Origin: Acidobacteriota bacterium
GTDB taxonomy: Bacteria > Acidobacteriota > Blastocatellia > Pyrinomonadales > Pyrinomonadaceae
NCBI GenBank assembly: GCA_019639195.1
Contig: JAHBSI010000002.1
Location: forward strand, 496,001 to 560,000
Length of the DNA stretch: 64,000 nucleotides
Direction of reading: 5' to 3'
Positions 17,710 to 26,622 of this stretch are shown piece after piece. Made by a program: the position numbers and the translations under genes. The first letter of the stretch is position 1; the number at the start of each line of letters is the position of its first letter. A model generated the notes under the pieces. It was not told where the DNA came from, made no database searches, and was given only the letters and a program-made list of their open reading frames with translations.

Positions 17710-18315
17710 ATGGAATGGAGAAGAATCGATAAGTCTCAATCAGAAGAGCCCACAAATGGAACATACAGAGACTGGAAACCGCAACTTGCTACTGAAGGAG
17801 AACATCGCTGTGTTTACTGTTCCATTCACGACAATCGATGGGGTGGAGAACGAATTTTTCACGTGGAGCACTTCAAGCCGAAATCGAAGTTTAAGGCTCT
17901 GATAAATAGCTACGCAAACCTATTCTACGCTTGCCCCGTTTGCAACGTCTTTAAGAGCGATTCGTGGTTTGATGCCCCCGTCGGCGATTGGACTGTTTGT
18001 CATTACCCAGACCCATCTGAATATAATTACGGTGAATTTTTTGTCGTTGACGTAACAAACCAATTGACTGGCGTTAATGCGGTCGGAAAATTTCTGATTG
18101 AGCGGCTACATTTGAATCGCAAACATTTAATTATAGAACGACGGAAAGAAATCGTAGAGGATAAATTGACATCATTACACGGCGAAATTGACAGGATAAT
18201 AAACCTACTCAACATAGACGAACTTCGAGAACTGGCCCAACTACAGAACGCAATCGGAAAGATACGATCTAAGGCTATTTACACTCCTATGTACGAACCC
18301 GCGGATCTTAGCTAA
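17710..18315 (+). CDS. HNH endonuclease, Septu/retron-type
   Basis: A 201-residue beta-beta-alpha-metal nuclease, the probable effector of the operon. It has a zinc pair CVYC (34-37), the HNH core IFHVEHFKPKS (His51, His54), Asn70 in YANLFYACPVCN, and a second zinc pair CPVC (75-78) followed by KSD. This arrangement is that of the HNH proteins found with retrons and in Septu (PtuB-like). The last 100 residues are helical and could bind a partner. It is the last gene of the four-gene unit, starting 11 bases after the receiver gene; A+T content matches the other three. DNA cleavage is predicted from the family, not shown. Confidence 0.87.
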   Translation: MEWRRIDKSQSEEPTNGTYRDWKPQLATEGEHRCVYCSIHDNRWGGERIFHVEHFKPKSKFKALINSYANLFYACPVCNVFKSDSWFDAPVGDWTVCHYPDPSEYNYGEFFVVDVTNQLTGVNAVGKFLIERLHLNRKHLIIERRKEIVEDKLTSLHGEIDRIINLLNIDELRELAQLQNAIGKIRSKAIYTPMYEPADLS

Positions 18316-18414
18316 TACTACTTCTATCTCGATTTCTAGTTTCGTTCCCAGGCATGTTCGTAGGCGAATTTTTTCAGAATGTTCGATTTTACTTCAAGGA
18401 GATAATCAGACTTA

Positions 18415-18677
18415 TTACGAGTTCGGGTCGAGAACTGTCCGACAACGAGAAATAATCTCTACATCTTCGCGAAAATTGTGCGACACGCCCTCGGCGACAA
18501 AACCTTCGAGTATTTTTGAAGCTAAGAACTTTCAGCATTCCGCGTTCTTTGAAATGCCTCGGATAGTCGCTTTGGTTAATTACGGAGCGATATTTCTCGA
18601 ACCTATCGGGCATAACGACAAGGTCGAATGGCCGTCTCATCTTTGAGTGTGATGAAAACGATGTCATTGGTCGTCAT
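18415..18677 (-). pseudogene. decayed small gene with two frameshifts
   Basis: An ordered protein of about 88 residues can be rebuilt from three frames: MTTNDIVFITLKDETAIRP, then FDLVVMPDRFEKYRSVINQS and SDYPRHFKERGMLKVLSFKN, then KILEGFVAEGVSHNF through a final DPNS and stop. Each switch needs one base. I do not recognise the family. It lies just after the decayed gene at 18723-19381 on the same strand, so the two may once have formed an operon. Confidence 0.55.
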
Positions 18678-18722
18678 GGGCCTTTGGCGGTATATTACTG
18701 CTGTGGCAACAGATACGATGTG

Positions 18723-19381
18723 TCATTTTTTTAAGATTGAGCGAATCTTCGGCTGAGAAAGTGTTGCGTCCGGTGAGTTCATCGCGAATAAAACACAATC
18801 GGATGGGTACCGATAGAAATGCCTATCTTTTTCAAGATCGGCTTCCACAAGCTGCCAACCTTCCATACGCTTGAGGAATGGTGAGTTGGCAAAGGTATTT
18901 AACTTCCCCGCGATCTCTGAATTTCTAAATGGTCAAAGAGTTCTCCCTGGGATCGGATCGCGAGTTCGGATTGCCACAATGCTTCGCTGCGATAAACGGT
19001 GTTGTCAAAGTACAATGCTCCGGCAAGGCTCAATACCCTAATCTCGCCTTTGTTATTCCTGATCGAGTCATAGTCGTACCAACGGCCGCGAAATTTCCAT
19101 AGACTGTCCACCCATGCTCGTTTTTCCATTCATATTGCTGAAGATCGTCGATCGAGACTTCAGCAAATTCTTCAAAGAGATTGGAAACCGTATCCGATTT
19201 CTTGCGTCCATCGACATACCAGTGATAACGCCTGTGCCATGCGGGAATCGTTCGGCTTTTCTGCGTCGAAGTCATAGTGCACTTCTACCCTGTAGCCGCG
19301 ATAGTCCTCGGCCTCGACAAAGGATTCGTTTTTCGTATTGTTGTTTGTTGTTGAAGTGAAGAAGGGGACTATATTGACCAC
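18723..19381 (-). pseudogene. decayed gene with three frameshifts, unknown family
   Basis: Four overlapping frames join into one protein of roughly 220 residues: a start with FVEAEDYRGYRVEVHYDF, then WHRRYHWYVDGRKKSDTVSN and LFEEFAEVSIDDLQQYEW, then GRWYDYDSIRNNKGEIRVLS and LAGALYFDN, and last FANSPFLKRMEGWQLVEADL ending at IRSILKK. One shift lies in a run of G near 18905. It is rich in aromatic and charged residues with no signal peptide, and I recognise no family. The clean decay by single bases suggests fairly recent loss. Confidence 0.6.
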
Positions 19382-19491
19382 CCGGGGTCAGCGGCCGCCG
19401 AAGTAAGGTTTTGCGCTTCCATGCTACTTCTAACTTTCTCCATCACATTGCCCACCGCTATTTTTGCGCTTCCAGCTATTTAGAGATAAGA

Positions 19492-19513
19492 AGGCGTCCG
19501 ATTTTGGACGCCT
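19492..19513 (+). other. perfect 8-bp hairpin
   Basis: AGGCGTCC and GGACGCCT pair perfectly around a six-base loop. No T-run follows, so it is not a simple terminator. Together with the terminator-like hairpin 26 bases downstream it could be part of a small transcript. Confidence 0.4.
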
Positions 19514-19538
19514 CAAGGTAAATTAAACAGGTAGTACT

Positions 19539-19566
19539 AACCTGAACCATCAGGTTGTCTTTTTAT
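19539..19566 (+). terminator. intrinsic terminator-like hairpin
   Basis: AACCTGA-ACCA-TCAGGTT forms a 7-bp stem with a four-base loop and is followed by GTCTTTTTATT. The T-run is on the plus strand. No plus-strand gene ends directly before it, so it may end a small RNA or a transcript lost by rearrangement. Confidence 0.55.
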
Positions 19567-19817
19567 TGAATTAGCGAGATAATCTGTGAAATTAAAGAGC
19601 TAAGGCCACAAGTAAAGTTTCCTGTTTCGGGACCGATTATAGGCAATGTGTCTGGTTGTCAGGTGGTAGTCAAACTTGAGCAAACAGGTGATTATGTAAA
19701 TGGTCACGTTTTAACTGAAATTCAGTGATCGTCCGATAAACACTGAACGAAAACGAACTTAGGGTGAAAACCGTAAACGTTTAAATAGGCAAAGATTACT
19801 CTCCGGAGGAAGAAGTC
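19567..19817. other. intergenic stretch with a start-less open frame
   Basis: This A+T-rich stretch of 250 bases leads into the tRNA-like end. One plus-strand frame (19570-19728) is open for 52 codons without a usable start and reads like a protein C-terminus (EIKELRPQVKFPVSGP and later VVVKLEQTGDYVNGH). It is probably a gene remnant. No tmRNA tag or tRNA 5' half was found here. Confidence 0.35.
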
Positions 19818-19845
19818 GCAGGTTCGACTCCTGCCGCGAGTACCA
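19818..19845 (+). other. tRNA-like 3' end (T-arm, acceptor strand, CCA); candidate att site
   Basis: GCAGG-TTCGACT-CCTGC forms a perfect T-arm with a canonical loop. It is followed by seven acceptor bases CGCGAGT, a discriminator A and CCA. The matching 5' strand (GCTCGCG or ACTCGCG) is absent upstream, so this is not a whole tRNA. A G1-U72 pair with discriminator A would suit a leucine tRNA. Integrases that use tRNA genes leave exactly such a 3' copy at the far end of the island. The accessory DNA lies on its left and ordinary genes on its right, as that model requires. Confidence 0.5.
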
Positions 19846-19908
19846 CCCTAACCCTTTTTATCAGGTTACAAGACTTTATTTTGCGCTGACTGGCGTCCGT
19901 CTGGGTTT

Positions 19909-22491
19909 TCAGTGCATGCGGAGCATTGGATCGCCGAGAAGAGCCCAGGAGACGCGTACATCATGTGCGTTGGGGAGCACTTGTTTTGCGTCAAGGATCA
20001 GATCGCCGATGCGTAGGATGCTGCCGTCGCCGGTTTTCAGATAGAAACGAGAGGCCATGATCTCCTGCACGTCCGGCGTTGTCTTGCCGGTCGATGCCCA
20101 CACCGCGACCGCACCGCGATCGGGCCATTCAAGAAGATTCTCCGAAAGACTGTAACCATAAAGGTTGAGGAAGTAGCCGTTAAGACACGTAAGCAGTGTA
20201 TATGTGCTCGGCGCAGTGCTGTTCGTAAGATTAGGCACGTCCGCACTGCCGAAGAAGCTTGAAGACGCCCAAATGCCGATCGTTCCGTGCCCCGCGTAGT
20301 TGACAAGGTACTTGCCCGTATTCATCGAGGTCATTAAGGTCGCGTGTGCGTTCGGATCTCCACGACCGACCATATCAGCGGCCGTTCCGGAGGGCAGTTT
20401 GTTCTTTATGCGGCCGCTCATTGCCTGAAAGTCATAACCATCCGGAAGATCGTATGCGAAGAGAGTTCCGCGGCTGAGATCGCGAACGCCATTCTCCCAA
20501 ACAATGGTCTTGTCGAGGGCAGCTTGAATGTCCTCAGGAGCCTTTCCGGGTATGCGGCCGATCGCGAGTTCTGATAGTCCGTCCTCATCAAAATCGCCCA
20601 TGGCTTCGTCGCTCCCCGTTTCGGTATAGACGGTGTTGACGATGCGAGTCGGAATGTCGTTATTGTAGCCCTGGTCTTCGGGCGAAAGATCGTAATCCTT
20701 CGGGTTTTCGCTCGCGTTGCCAAGAATTAAAGCGTAGTTAGGCGGCGACGCCCAATTCTGCTTTGCAAACCGGAAGAAGCTGTTGATCGCCTCCCAGTTC
20801 TTAAGCCCGAACGAGAATTCGTCGTAGATATCGTCAGCATCGACCAGCTTAACAGTTATACCTTGCGATTGCCGTAACGTCGCCCAAGAAGTCGCCTGCT
20901 GCTCGTACGGACGGTAGTAGATGATCACCAACTCGGCAGCATTCGTGGTGTTCCGAAGATCGCTTGGAAAGTTTGAAGTAACCGAGAACGGAGTCTCGAC
21001 CGATGCAGAATCGATCGCATAAAAGACGCGGCCGCGGCTTGCGGGCAACTTGAGGTCGAAACCATTCGAGCCCGCAGATACATTCAGATTGCTGTATTCC
21101 GCGACACCGGCTTCATTCGTAACGTCAAACAGCCTGACCGAGCTCGTCGGAAATCCTCTTACGGTCGAACGTTTGTAATTGTGCGTATAGAACTCCGTCT
21201 TTCCGTTTACCGCAAGATAATTGCGAGGATAGCTGATCGCAAGGCTGTCAAAAAAAGTAACGTCAGTAGCATTGCTACCGGTCATTTCAAGGCTATTTGT
21301 TCCCTCGACCAGGAGTGACGCCGGGACGTTCGCGTTAAAAACGATCGGTGACTGCCCGCCTCCGACAGCGTTGCCGATCACCGTACCGTTAAGCTTAAGC
21401 GAGACGGAATGCGCCTGCAGCGTAAAGCCTTGAAGGGCTATGCTAATGGGGACATTCGGCACCGTCGGATCGATCCCCGACAGCGTAAACGGATAATTGA
21501 CCGGCGTATCGATCACCATTCGACCCCACCAATTCTCGGCTTCGCCGTTCAGGATCGTGTTGATGTACAGCTTCCGTTCCTTGCTCACGAAGGTCTGGTC
21601 GTAGCGGCTCGCAGTAACATTGCCGCCAAGTGGGCGCAGCGACCGTCGCTCAAAGCGTTTGCCGATGCCGTTGCCGCTTGTTAGATAAAAGGTCCTTGTA
21701 TTCGTCTCGAGCGTGTCAATGCCGCGGCCAAAGAATTCTATGAACTGGCCGTTCGGATCGACATTCATCGCAACCTCGTTGCCGTCAACGAAAAGCTGCC
21801 ATGTCGCGGGATCGCTGTTTACGTTGAAATTAACACCGGAGAGAGCCGCCGCGGTTACTCTGTAGTAACCCGTCTTTTTAATTCCGATCTTTGCCCCTAC
21901 AAAAGTTGAGAGCCTGCGCTGCATACGCGAATTCGGCTTTGAAAGGGAGGAAAGCATCTCGTCGCGTAGGATTTTCGGCAGATCGAGATCGGAGGTTGAA
22001 AGATCCGCCGGCGAACCAGCACGCGAGATCCCATAGCCCGCGAGGGCTCGTGATAGGCCGCTGTTGAGGCTGCTGTCATAGACCGCAGTAGTAGTTTGCG
22101 ATCTGCTTCGAGAACCGTTCAAAAAGATAGTTTCGTAGTAGTAGGAAGTACCCGGCACACCGGCTTTGTCAAAATACTCAAAGGCCGAACCTTCGGCGTC
22201 CTCAACACCATTCTTCAACGCCGGTCCTGCGATAACTTGATCGTTCGCCTGCTCAAGGCCTTTCTCCGTTACTCGAAATACATTGAAACCGATGATCGAT
22301 GCATCGCTGCCAATATTCCAACGAAGTAGTACGCCGTCACCATCGATGATCGCCGAAAAAGACGGCGTCTCCTGCTCGGCGCGAACCTGCGTTTTTGCGA
22401 ACGGCAACGCCATTCTCGCGGATTGTGCCATCGTAGCTTGCGGAGCTGTAAAGATAAGGGAGACGAGTGGGAACAGCAAGATCCTTCGCAT
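19909..22491 (-). CDS. peptidase C25 (gingipain-like) secreted protein
   Basis: Predicted exported cysteine endopeptidase of family C25. A signal peptide covers about residues 1-23 (MRRILLFPLVSLIF). A fibronectin-like segment (about 45-120) and a long beta-rich region precede the peptidase domain, which begins near ELVIIYYRP. The catalytic pair is His735 in NYAGHG and Cys769 in LLTCLNG, placed as in gingipains. The sequence ends soon after the LLGDPMLRMH typical of family members, with no added sorting domain. The start is at 22491 because GAAGGTGG lies a few bases upstream; a frame extension of 18 codons has no ribosome site. It is the first gene right of the putative island edge and is monocistronic. 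Confidence 0.88.
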   Translation of the reverse strand: MRRILLFPLVSLIFTAPQATMAQSARMALPFAKTQVRAEQETPSFSAIIDGDGVLLRWNIGSDASIIGFNVFRVTEKGLEQANDQVIAGPALKNGVEDAEGSAFEYFDKAGVPGTSYYYETIFLNGSRSRSQTTTAVYDSSLNSGLSRALAGYGISRAGSPADLSTSDLDLPKILRDEMLSSLSKPNSRMQRRLSTFVGAKIGIKKTGYYRVTAAALSGVNFNVNSDPATWQLFVDGNEVAMNVDPNGQFIEFFGRGIDTLETNTRTFYLTSGNGIGKRFERRSLRPLGGNVTASRYDQTFVSKERKLYINTILNGEAENWWGRMVIDTPVNYPFTLSGIDPTVPNVPISIALQGFTLQAHSVSLKLNGTVIGNAVGGGQSPIVFNANVPASLLVEGTNSLEMTGSNATDVTFFDSLAISYPRNYLAVNGKTEFYTHNYKRSTVRGFPTSSVRLFDVTNEAGVAEYSNLNVSAGSNGFDLKLPASRGRVFYAIDSASVETPFSVTSNFPSDLRNTTNAAELVIIYYRPYEQQATSWATLRQSQGITVKLVDADDIYDEFSFGLKNWEAINSFFRFAKQNWASPPNYALILGNASENPKDYDLSPEDQGYNNDIPTRIVNTVYTETGSDEAMGDFDEDGLSELAIGRIPGKAPEDIQAALDKTIVWENGVRDLSRGTLFAYDLPDGYDFQAMSGRIKNKLPSGTAADMVGRGDPNAHATLMTSMNTGKYLVNYAGHGTIGIWASSSFFGSADVPNLTNSTAPSTYTLLTCLNGYFLNLYGYSLSENLLEWPDRGAVAVWASTGKTTPDVQEIMASRFYLKTGDGSILRIGDLILDAKQVLPNAHDVRVSWALLGDPMLRMH

Positions 22492-22585
22492 AAAAACCAC
22501 CTTCGAATTTGAGCGTAGTGAGCGCAGAGTAACGAGCTTTGACACAGAAGGCTATCCAAAGCCAACCCCTAACTTAGACTGAAAA

Positions 22586-22611
22586 GGCCGAAAATGCAAT
22601 AGATTTCGGCC
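22586..22611 (-). terminator. intrinsic terminator of the aconitase gene
   Basis: GGCCGAAA and TTTCGGCC form a perfect 8-bp stem around a ten-base loop. On the minus strand the stem is followed by TTTTC. It lies 26 bases after the aconitase stop. Confidence 0.7.
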
Positions 22612-22636
22612 CAATTCCCGTTTCCGAGGAGACGTC

Positions 22637-25507
22637 CTAGGCGGACCTCGTCAGCTGGTGAAGAACATACGGCAGGATGCCGCCCGCCTTGTAATACTCG
22701 ATCTCGATCGGTGTATCGATCCGAAGCTTCACCTTCGTCTCCACGATCGAGCCGTTTGCACGCCTGATCGAGAGCTTTATGTCCTGGCGCGGTTGGATCT
22801 CGACGCCTTCAAGCCCCGAAAGGTCGAATGTCTCCGTACCATCAAGTTCAAGCGAAGCGGCGGTCTGCCCTTCGGCAAATTGAAGCGGCAGCACGCCCAT
22901 CCCAACCAGATTCGAACGGTGAATTCGCTCAAATGATTCGGCGACGACGGCCTTCACGCCCATGAGCATCGTGCCTTTTGCCGCCCAATCTCGCGAACTT
23001 CCCGTACCATATTCCTTGCCTGCAAATATGACGAGCGGCACGCCTTCTGCACCGTAACGCATCGCGGCGTCGTAGATCGTTGTCTCCTCGCCGTCGGGGT
23101 AATGCTTCGTAAATCCTCCCTCGACCGGTGAGACCATCGTGTTCTTGATCCGCACATTAGCAAAGGTACCGCGAAGCATTACGCGGTCGTTACCGCGGCG
23201 TGAACCATAGGAATTGAAGTCCTTCGGTTCAACTCCAAGAGATTGCAAGTACGCGCCCGCGGGTGAGTTCGCCTTGATCGCGCCGGCAGGCGAGATGTGA
23301 TCCGTAGTTACCGAATCCCCGAAGATCGCCAAGGCTCGAGCCTCTTTGATATCCGTGAAGCCTGCGGTCGGCTTGCCGAAATCGTCAAAGTACGGCGGCT
23401 CCTGAATGTAGGTCGAATCCGGATCCCATTCATAGATCGCACCCGTGCTTGAGGTGATGTCGTTCCAAAGAGGATTCTGGTCGGCAAACTCCGAGTAGAG
23501 CTTTCTGTATGTCTCGGCATCGTAGGCCGCAGACAGAAGATCGCGGACCTCATTCAGTGACGGCCAAATTTCTTTAAGATAAACGTCATTGCCATCTTTG
23601 TCCTTGCCGAGCGGTTCTGCGTTCATATCTTTGAGGACAGTTCCTGCGAGCGCAAACGCAACGACAAGCGGCGGCGACATCAGGAAATTCGCCTTTATGT
23701 TCTGATGAACGCGGGCCTCAAAGTTTCTATTGCCGGAGAGCACGGAGGCGGCGATCAGGTCGTTGCCTGTCACCTGCTCTTCGATCGCCGGATCCAGCGG
23801 GCCGGAGTTTCCGATGCAGGTCGTGCATCCATAGCCAACGAGCTCGAATCCGAGCTGGTCGAGATACGGCTGCAACCCCGTCTTCTCCAAATATTCCGTA
23901 ACGACACGCGAGCCGGGAGCAAGCGACGTTTTCACATATTTTGGCGGCTTAAGGCCTTTCTCGACGGCCTTCTTAGCAAGCAGTCCGGCCGCGAGCATCA
24001 CTGCCGGATTCGAAGTGTTCGTACACGACGTGATCGCTGCAATTAGCACGTCGCCGCTCCCGACCGAGACGTCGCCGTTAACGCCGTCATCATGAACGAC
24101 GCAATTCGGCGTCGGCCGGTTGTTCATCATCTCGAGCTCCGTGGCAACGCTCGTATTCTTTGTCGACGTGTTCCGGATCGCTGATTCAGGGGCCGAACGC
24201 TGACTTTGCTCTCCACCACCTTCAACACAAGGCATTTCGACCGAGCCGATCGTCACATCATATCGGGCATTAAGGTCTTTTGCGGCCTTTCCAAACCCGC
24301 CGTCACCGAGCGGCGTGGTAAACAGCTCTTTGAATCGGCTGCTCAACGCGTCAAGCTCAATGCGATCCTGCGGCCTCTTGGGGCCGGCGACCGAAGGCTT
24401 TATCGTCGCAAGATCGAGTTCAACGACTTGTGTGTAATCGACCTCGCCGGAACGCGGGATCCCAAACATCTCCTGAGCCTTGTAGTAGTTGCGGATAGTG
24501 TCGATCTGCTCATCGCTGCGGCCGGTGTTCCGCATATAGTCAAGCGTTTTTTCATCGACTCCGAAGAAGCCCATAGTCGCACCATACTCGGGAGCCATAT
24601 TGGCGATGGTCGCTCGGTCGGTTGCGTTCAATGCGGCGGCACCTTCGCCAAAATACTCAACAAACTTACCAACGACCTTCGTCTCTCGAAGAAGTTCTGT
24701 GATCCGGAGCACGAGGTCGGTGGCAGTTGCGCCGGCGGGAAGCTCACCGGAAATATGAACACCGACAACATCCGGCGTCAGGAAATAAACGGGCTGACCT
24801 AGCATTCCGGCCTCTGCCTCGATGCCGCCCACGCCCCAGGCGACAATGCCAAGGCCGTTGATCATCGTCGTGTGCGAATCCGTTCCGACGAGCGAATCCG
24901 GGAAGTACACTCCTTCGCGTTCGAAGACACCTTTCGCAAGATACTCGAGGTTTACCTGGTGAACGATGCCGATCCCCGGCGGAATAACGCCAAATCCGTT
25001 AAAGGCCTGCGTTCCCCATTTCAGGAAGCGATACCGTTGATCATTCCGGCGGAACTCTACCTCCATGTTTCGCTCGTAGGCGAGCTGAGAACCGGCAAAA
25101 TCGACCTGAACGCTGTGGTCGATCACAAGATCCACCGGCACGAGCGGTTCGACGACCTTTACATCCCCGCCCATACGATCGACGGCCGACCGCATGGCGG
25201 CGAGGTCAACAAGGAGCGGAACACCTGTAAAATCCTGCAGGAGTACGCGAGCCACGATGAACGGGATCTCACTAACTCGTTCACCGTTCGGCGTCCAGCC
25301 AGCGAGGTCGCAAATGCTTTGCTCACTCACCTTCTTTCCGCCGTCGAAGTTTCGCAAGACGGATTCGAGCACGATCCGGATCGACACAGGAAGGCGCGAG
25401 ACCTTGCCCAAACCGGCCTTTTCGAGGGCCGGAAGGGAGTAGAAAACTCCATCTGCGCCGGAGCCTGTCTTGAATGTTTGTCGGGAGTTAAAAAGTTCGT
25501 GTGTCAT
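22637..25507 (-). CDS. acnA: aconitate hydratase
   Basis: Interconverts citrate and isocitrate in the TCA cycle, in the cytosol, using a [4Fe-4S] cluster. The three cluster cysteines are in [12 protein letters not shown] and [11 protein letters not shown]. The long form with the C-terminal swivel domain is typical of AcnA/IRP-type enzymes ([12 protein letters not shown] substrate loop near the C-terminus). At 956 residues it is about 50 longer than usual, because a Ser/Thr/Asn-rich insert lies before the first cluster motif ([13 protein letters not shown] onward). The gene stands alone and ends at a clear intrinsic terminator. Confidence 0.96.
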   Translation of the reverse strand: MTHELFNSRQTFKTGSGADGVFYSLPALEKAGLGKVSRLPVSIRIVLESVLRNFDGGKKVSEQSICDLAGWTPNGERVSEIPFIVARVLLQDFTGVPLLVDLAAMRSAVDRMGGDVKVVEPLVPVDLVIDHSVQVDFAGSQLAYERNMEVEFRRNDQRYRFLKWGTQAFNGFGVIPPGIGIVHQVNLEYLAKGVFEREGVYFPDSLVGTDSHTTMINGLGIVAWGVGGIEAEAGMLGQPVYFLTPDVVGVHISGELPAGATATDLVLRITELLRETKVVGKFVEYFGEGAAALNATDRATIANMAPEYGATMGFFGVDEKTLDYMRNTGRSDEQIDTIRNYYKAQEMFGIPRSGEVDYTQVVELDLATIKPSVAGPKRPQDRIELDALSSRFKELFTTPLGDGGFGKAAKDLNARYDVTIGSVEMPCVEGGGEQSQRSAPESAIRNTSTKNTSVATELEMMNNRPTPNCVVHDDGVNGDVSVGSGDVLIAAITSCTNTSNPAVMLAAGLLAKKAVEKGLKPPKYVKTSLAPGSRVVTEYLEKTGLQPYLDQLGFELVGYGCTTCIGNSGPLDPAIEEQVTGNDLIAASVLSGNRNFEARVHQNIKANFLMSPPLVVAFALAGTVLKDMNAEPLGKDKDGNDVYLKEIWPSLNEVRDLLSAAYDAETYRKLYSEFADQNPLWNDITSSTGAIYEWDPDSTYIQEPPYFDDFGKPTAGFTDIKEARALAIFGDSVTTDHISPAGAIKANSPAGAYLQSLGVEPKDFNSYGSRRGNDRVMLRGTFANVRIKNTMVSPVEGGFTKHYPDGEETTIYDAAMRYGAEGVPLVIFAGKEYGTGSSRDWAAKGTMLMGVKAVVAESFERIHRSNLVGMGVLPLQFAEGQTAASLELDGTETFDLSGLEGVEIQPRQDIKLSIRRANGSIVETKVKLRIDTPIEIEYYKAGGILPYVLHQLTRSA

Positions 25508-25690
25508 AGAAGATGTCCTCGAAGTCGCCTCAAACTAATAGTTTAGGAGCCTTCGAGGACAAAATCAAACACGCACGCGGTCGGAGTAAAGTTCGGATCG
25601 AGCCTTATGTTACTTTAGAACATCTAATCAATAAGTTACGGCTGCTAATCATAAACCGATCCTCAGGAGCGAAGCCCTGCCTATTCCCGC

Positions 25691-26602
25691 CTAGAACGCA
25701 CAGCGATAGTCAGAGAATGAATAAAGCTTTGACCATTTCGAGCCGACGGAGTGATAGACATCAAATCCGGCCCCTTCGAATGCTTGCGTGTAGGTGAAGA
25801 TCTCGGCGTTGCCGTCACCGTCCACATCGAAATAATCGAGCAGCAATTCGTGGTAAAACCCGGCGTCAACATCCTTGATCTCGCCGCTCATCACGCCATC
25901 CTGGCCAACTCGGCGGTAGTCGCTGAAGCCAAGTTCGTACTTGCCGGACTTCCCTTTTTCCGCGATGAAGAACAGAAGGGCACGCGTCAGCTTATCAACT
26001 TCGATCCAGTAAGATCCGACGAGTTCGGCGACGCCGTCGCCATTGGTGTCGATCGCTGTAAGATTCTGGTAATGAAGGGCCTTCGGCGTAAGCTTGTTCT
26101 TTGCATACTCGGCTCGAACGAGGGTCTCGGCCTCAGCCTTTTCCGAAGCCGTCGGTCGTCGTCGGAATGCCCCACGCGTCGAGGCACTCGGCGCGTTGGT
26201 AGCAAGAGCCTTCACAAAACCGTCTAGCTTGACCTTTGTGGTGTCAACGGTGATCGTGGCCGTGTTCTTTGCACACTCTGCTTTTGGATCGAACGCCGTT
26301 ATGCGGGCGGTGCCCGCATCGCCGCCGCCAAAGATCAAGCGATAGGCTGTCTTCGGCTTGTAATATGTCTTGCCAAAGGCGACGAGTTTCGCCTCGTCAT
26401 CGGCACCGTTTGCAGGTTCGGAGAGTTTTCCGTTCGAAACCAAAGCGATGGGCGACGCCGTCTTGCCATTATCCAATACTGCGAAGATCACAGACTTTCT
26501 CGGCTGGGGCTTTTTGGCAGGTTTCTTTTGTCCGAAAGTGTTGCCGGCCGAGATGCACAAAACACCCGCCATTGCTGCAACAAGCAACGAATTTCTATTC
26601 AT
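25691..26602 (-). CDS. secreted protein with EF-hand-like/FG-GAP-like repeats
   Basis: A 303-residue exported protein of unknown function. A signal peptide covers about residues 1-24 (to TFGQ) and a Lys/Pro-rich linker follows. Two calcium-loop-like segments are visible, DTNGDGVAEL and DVDGDGNAEIF, as in FG-GAP or dockerin-type repeats, so it may bind calcium on the cell surface. There is no catalytic motif. It starts 20 bases downstream of the end of the dehydrogenase gene on the same strand and could be co-transcribed with it. Confidence 0.8.
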   Translation of the reverse strand: MNRNSLLVAAMAGVLCISAGNTFGQKKPAKKPQPRKSVIFAVLDNGKTASPIALVSNGKLSEPANGADDEAKLVAFGKTYYKPKTAYRLIFGGGDAGTARITAFDPKAECAKNTATITVDTTKVKLDGFVKALATNAPSASTRGAFRRRPTASEKAEAETLVRAEYAKNKLTPKALHYQNLTAIDTNGDGVAELVGSYWIEVDKLTRALLFFIAEKGKSGKYELGFSDYRRVGQDGVMSGEIKDVDAGFYHELLLDYFDVDGDGNAEIFTYTQAFEGAGFDVYHSVGSKWSKLYSFSDYRCAF

Positions 26603-26622
26603 AGGAGTAATTTTTAACGATC

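Noticed and set aside
19490..19845. Region considered as a complete tmRNA ending in CCA
   Set aside because: The length would fit, but no 5' partner of the acceptor strand, no second GATTCGAC-like end and no ALAA-type tag frame is present.
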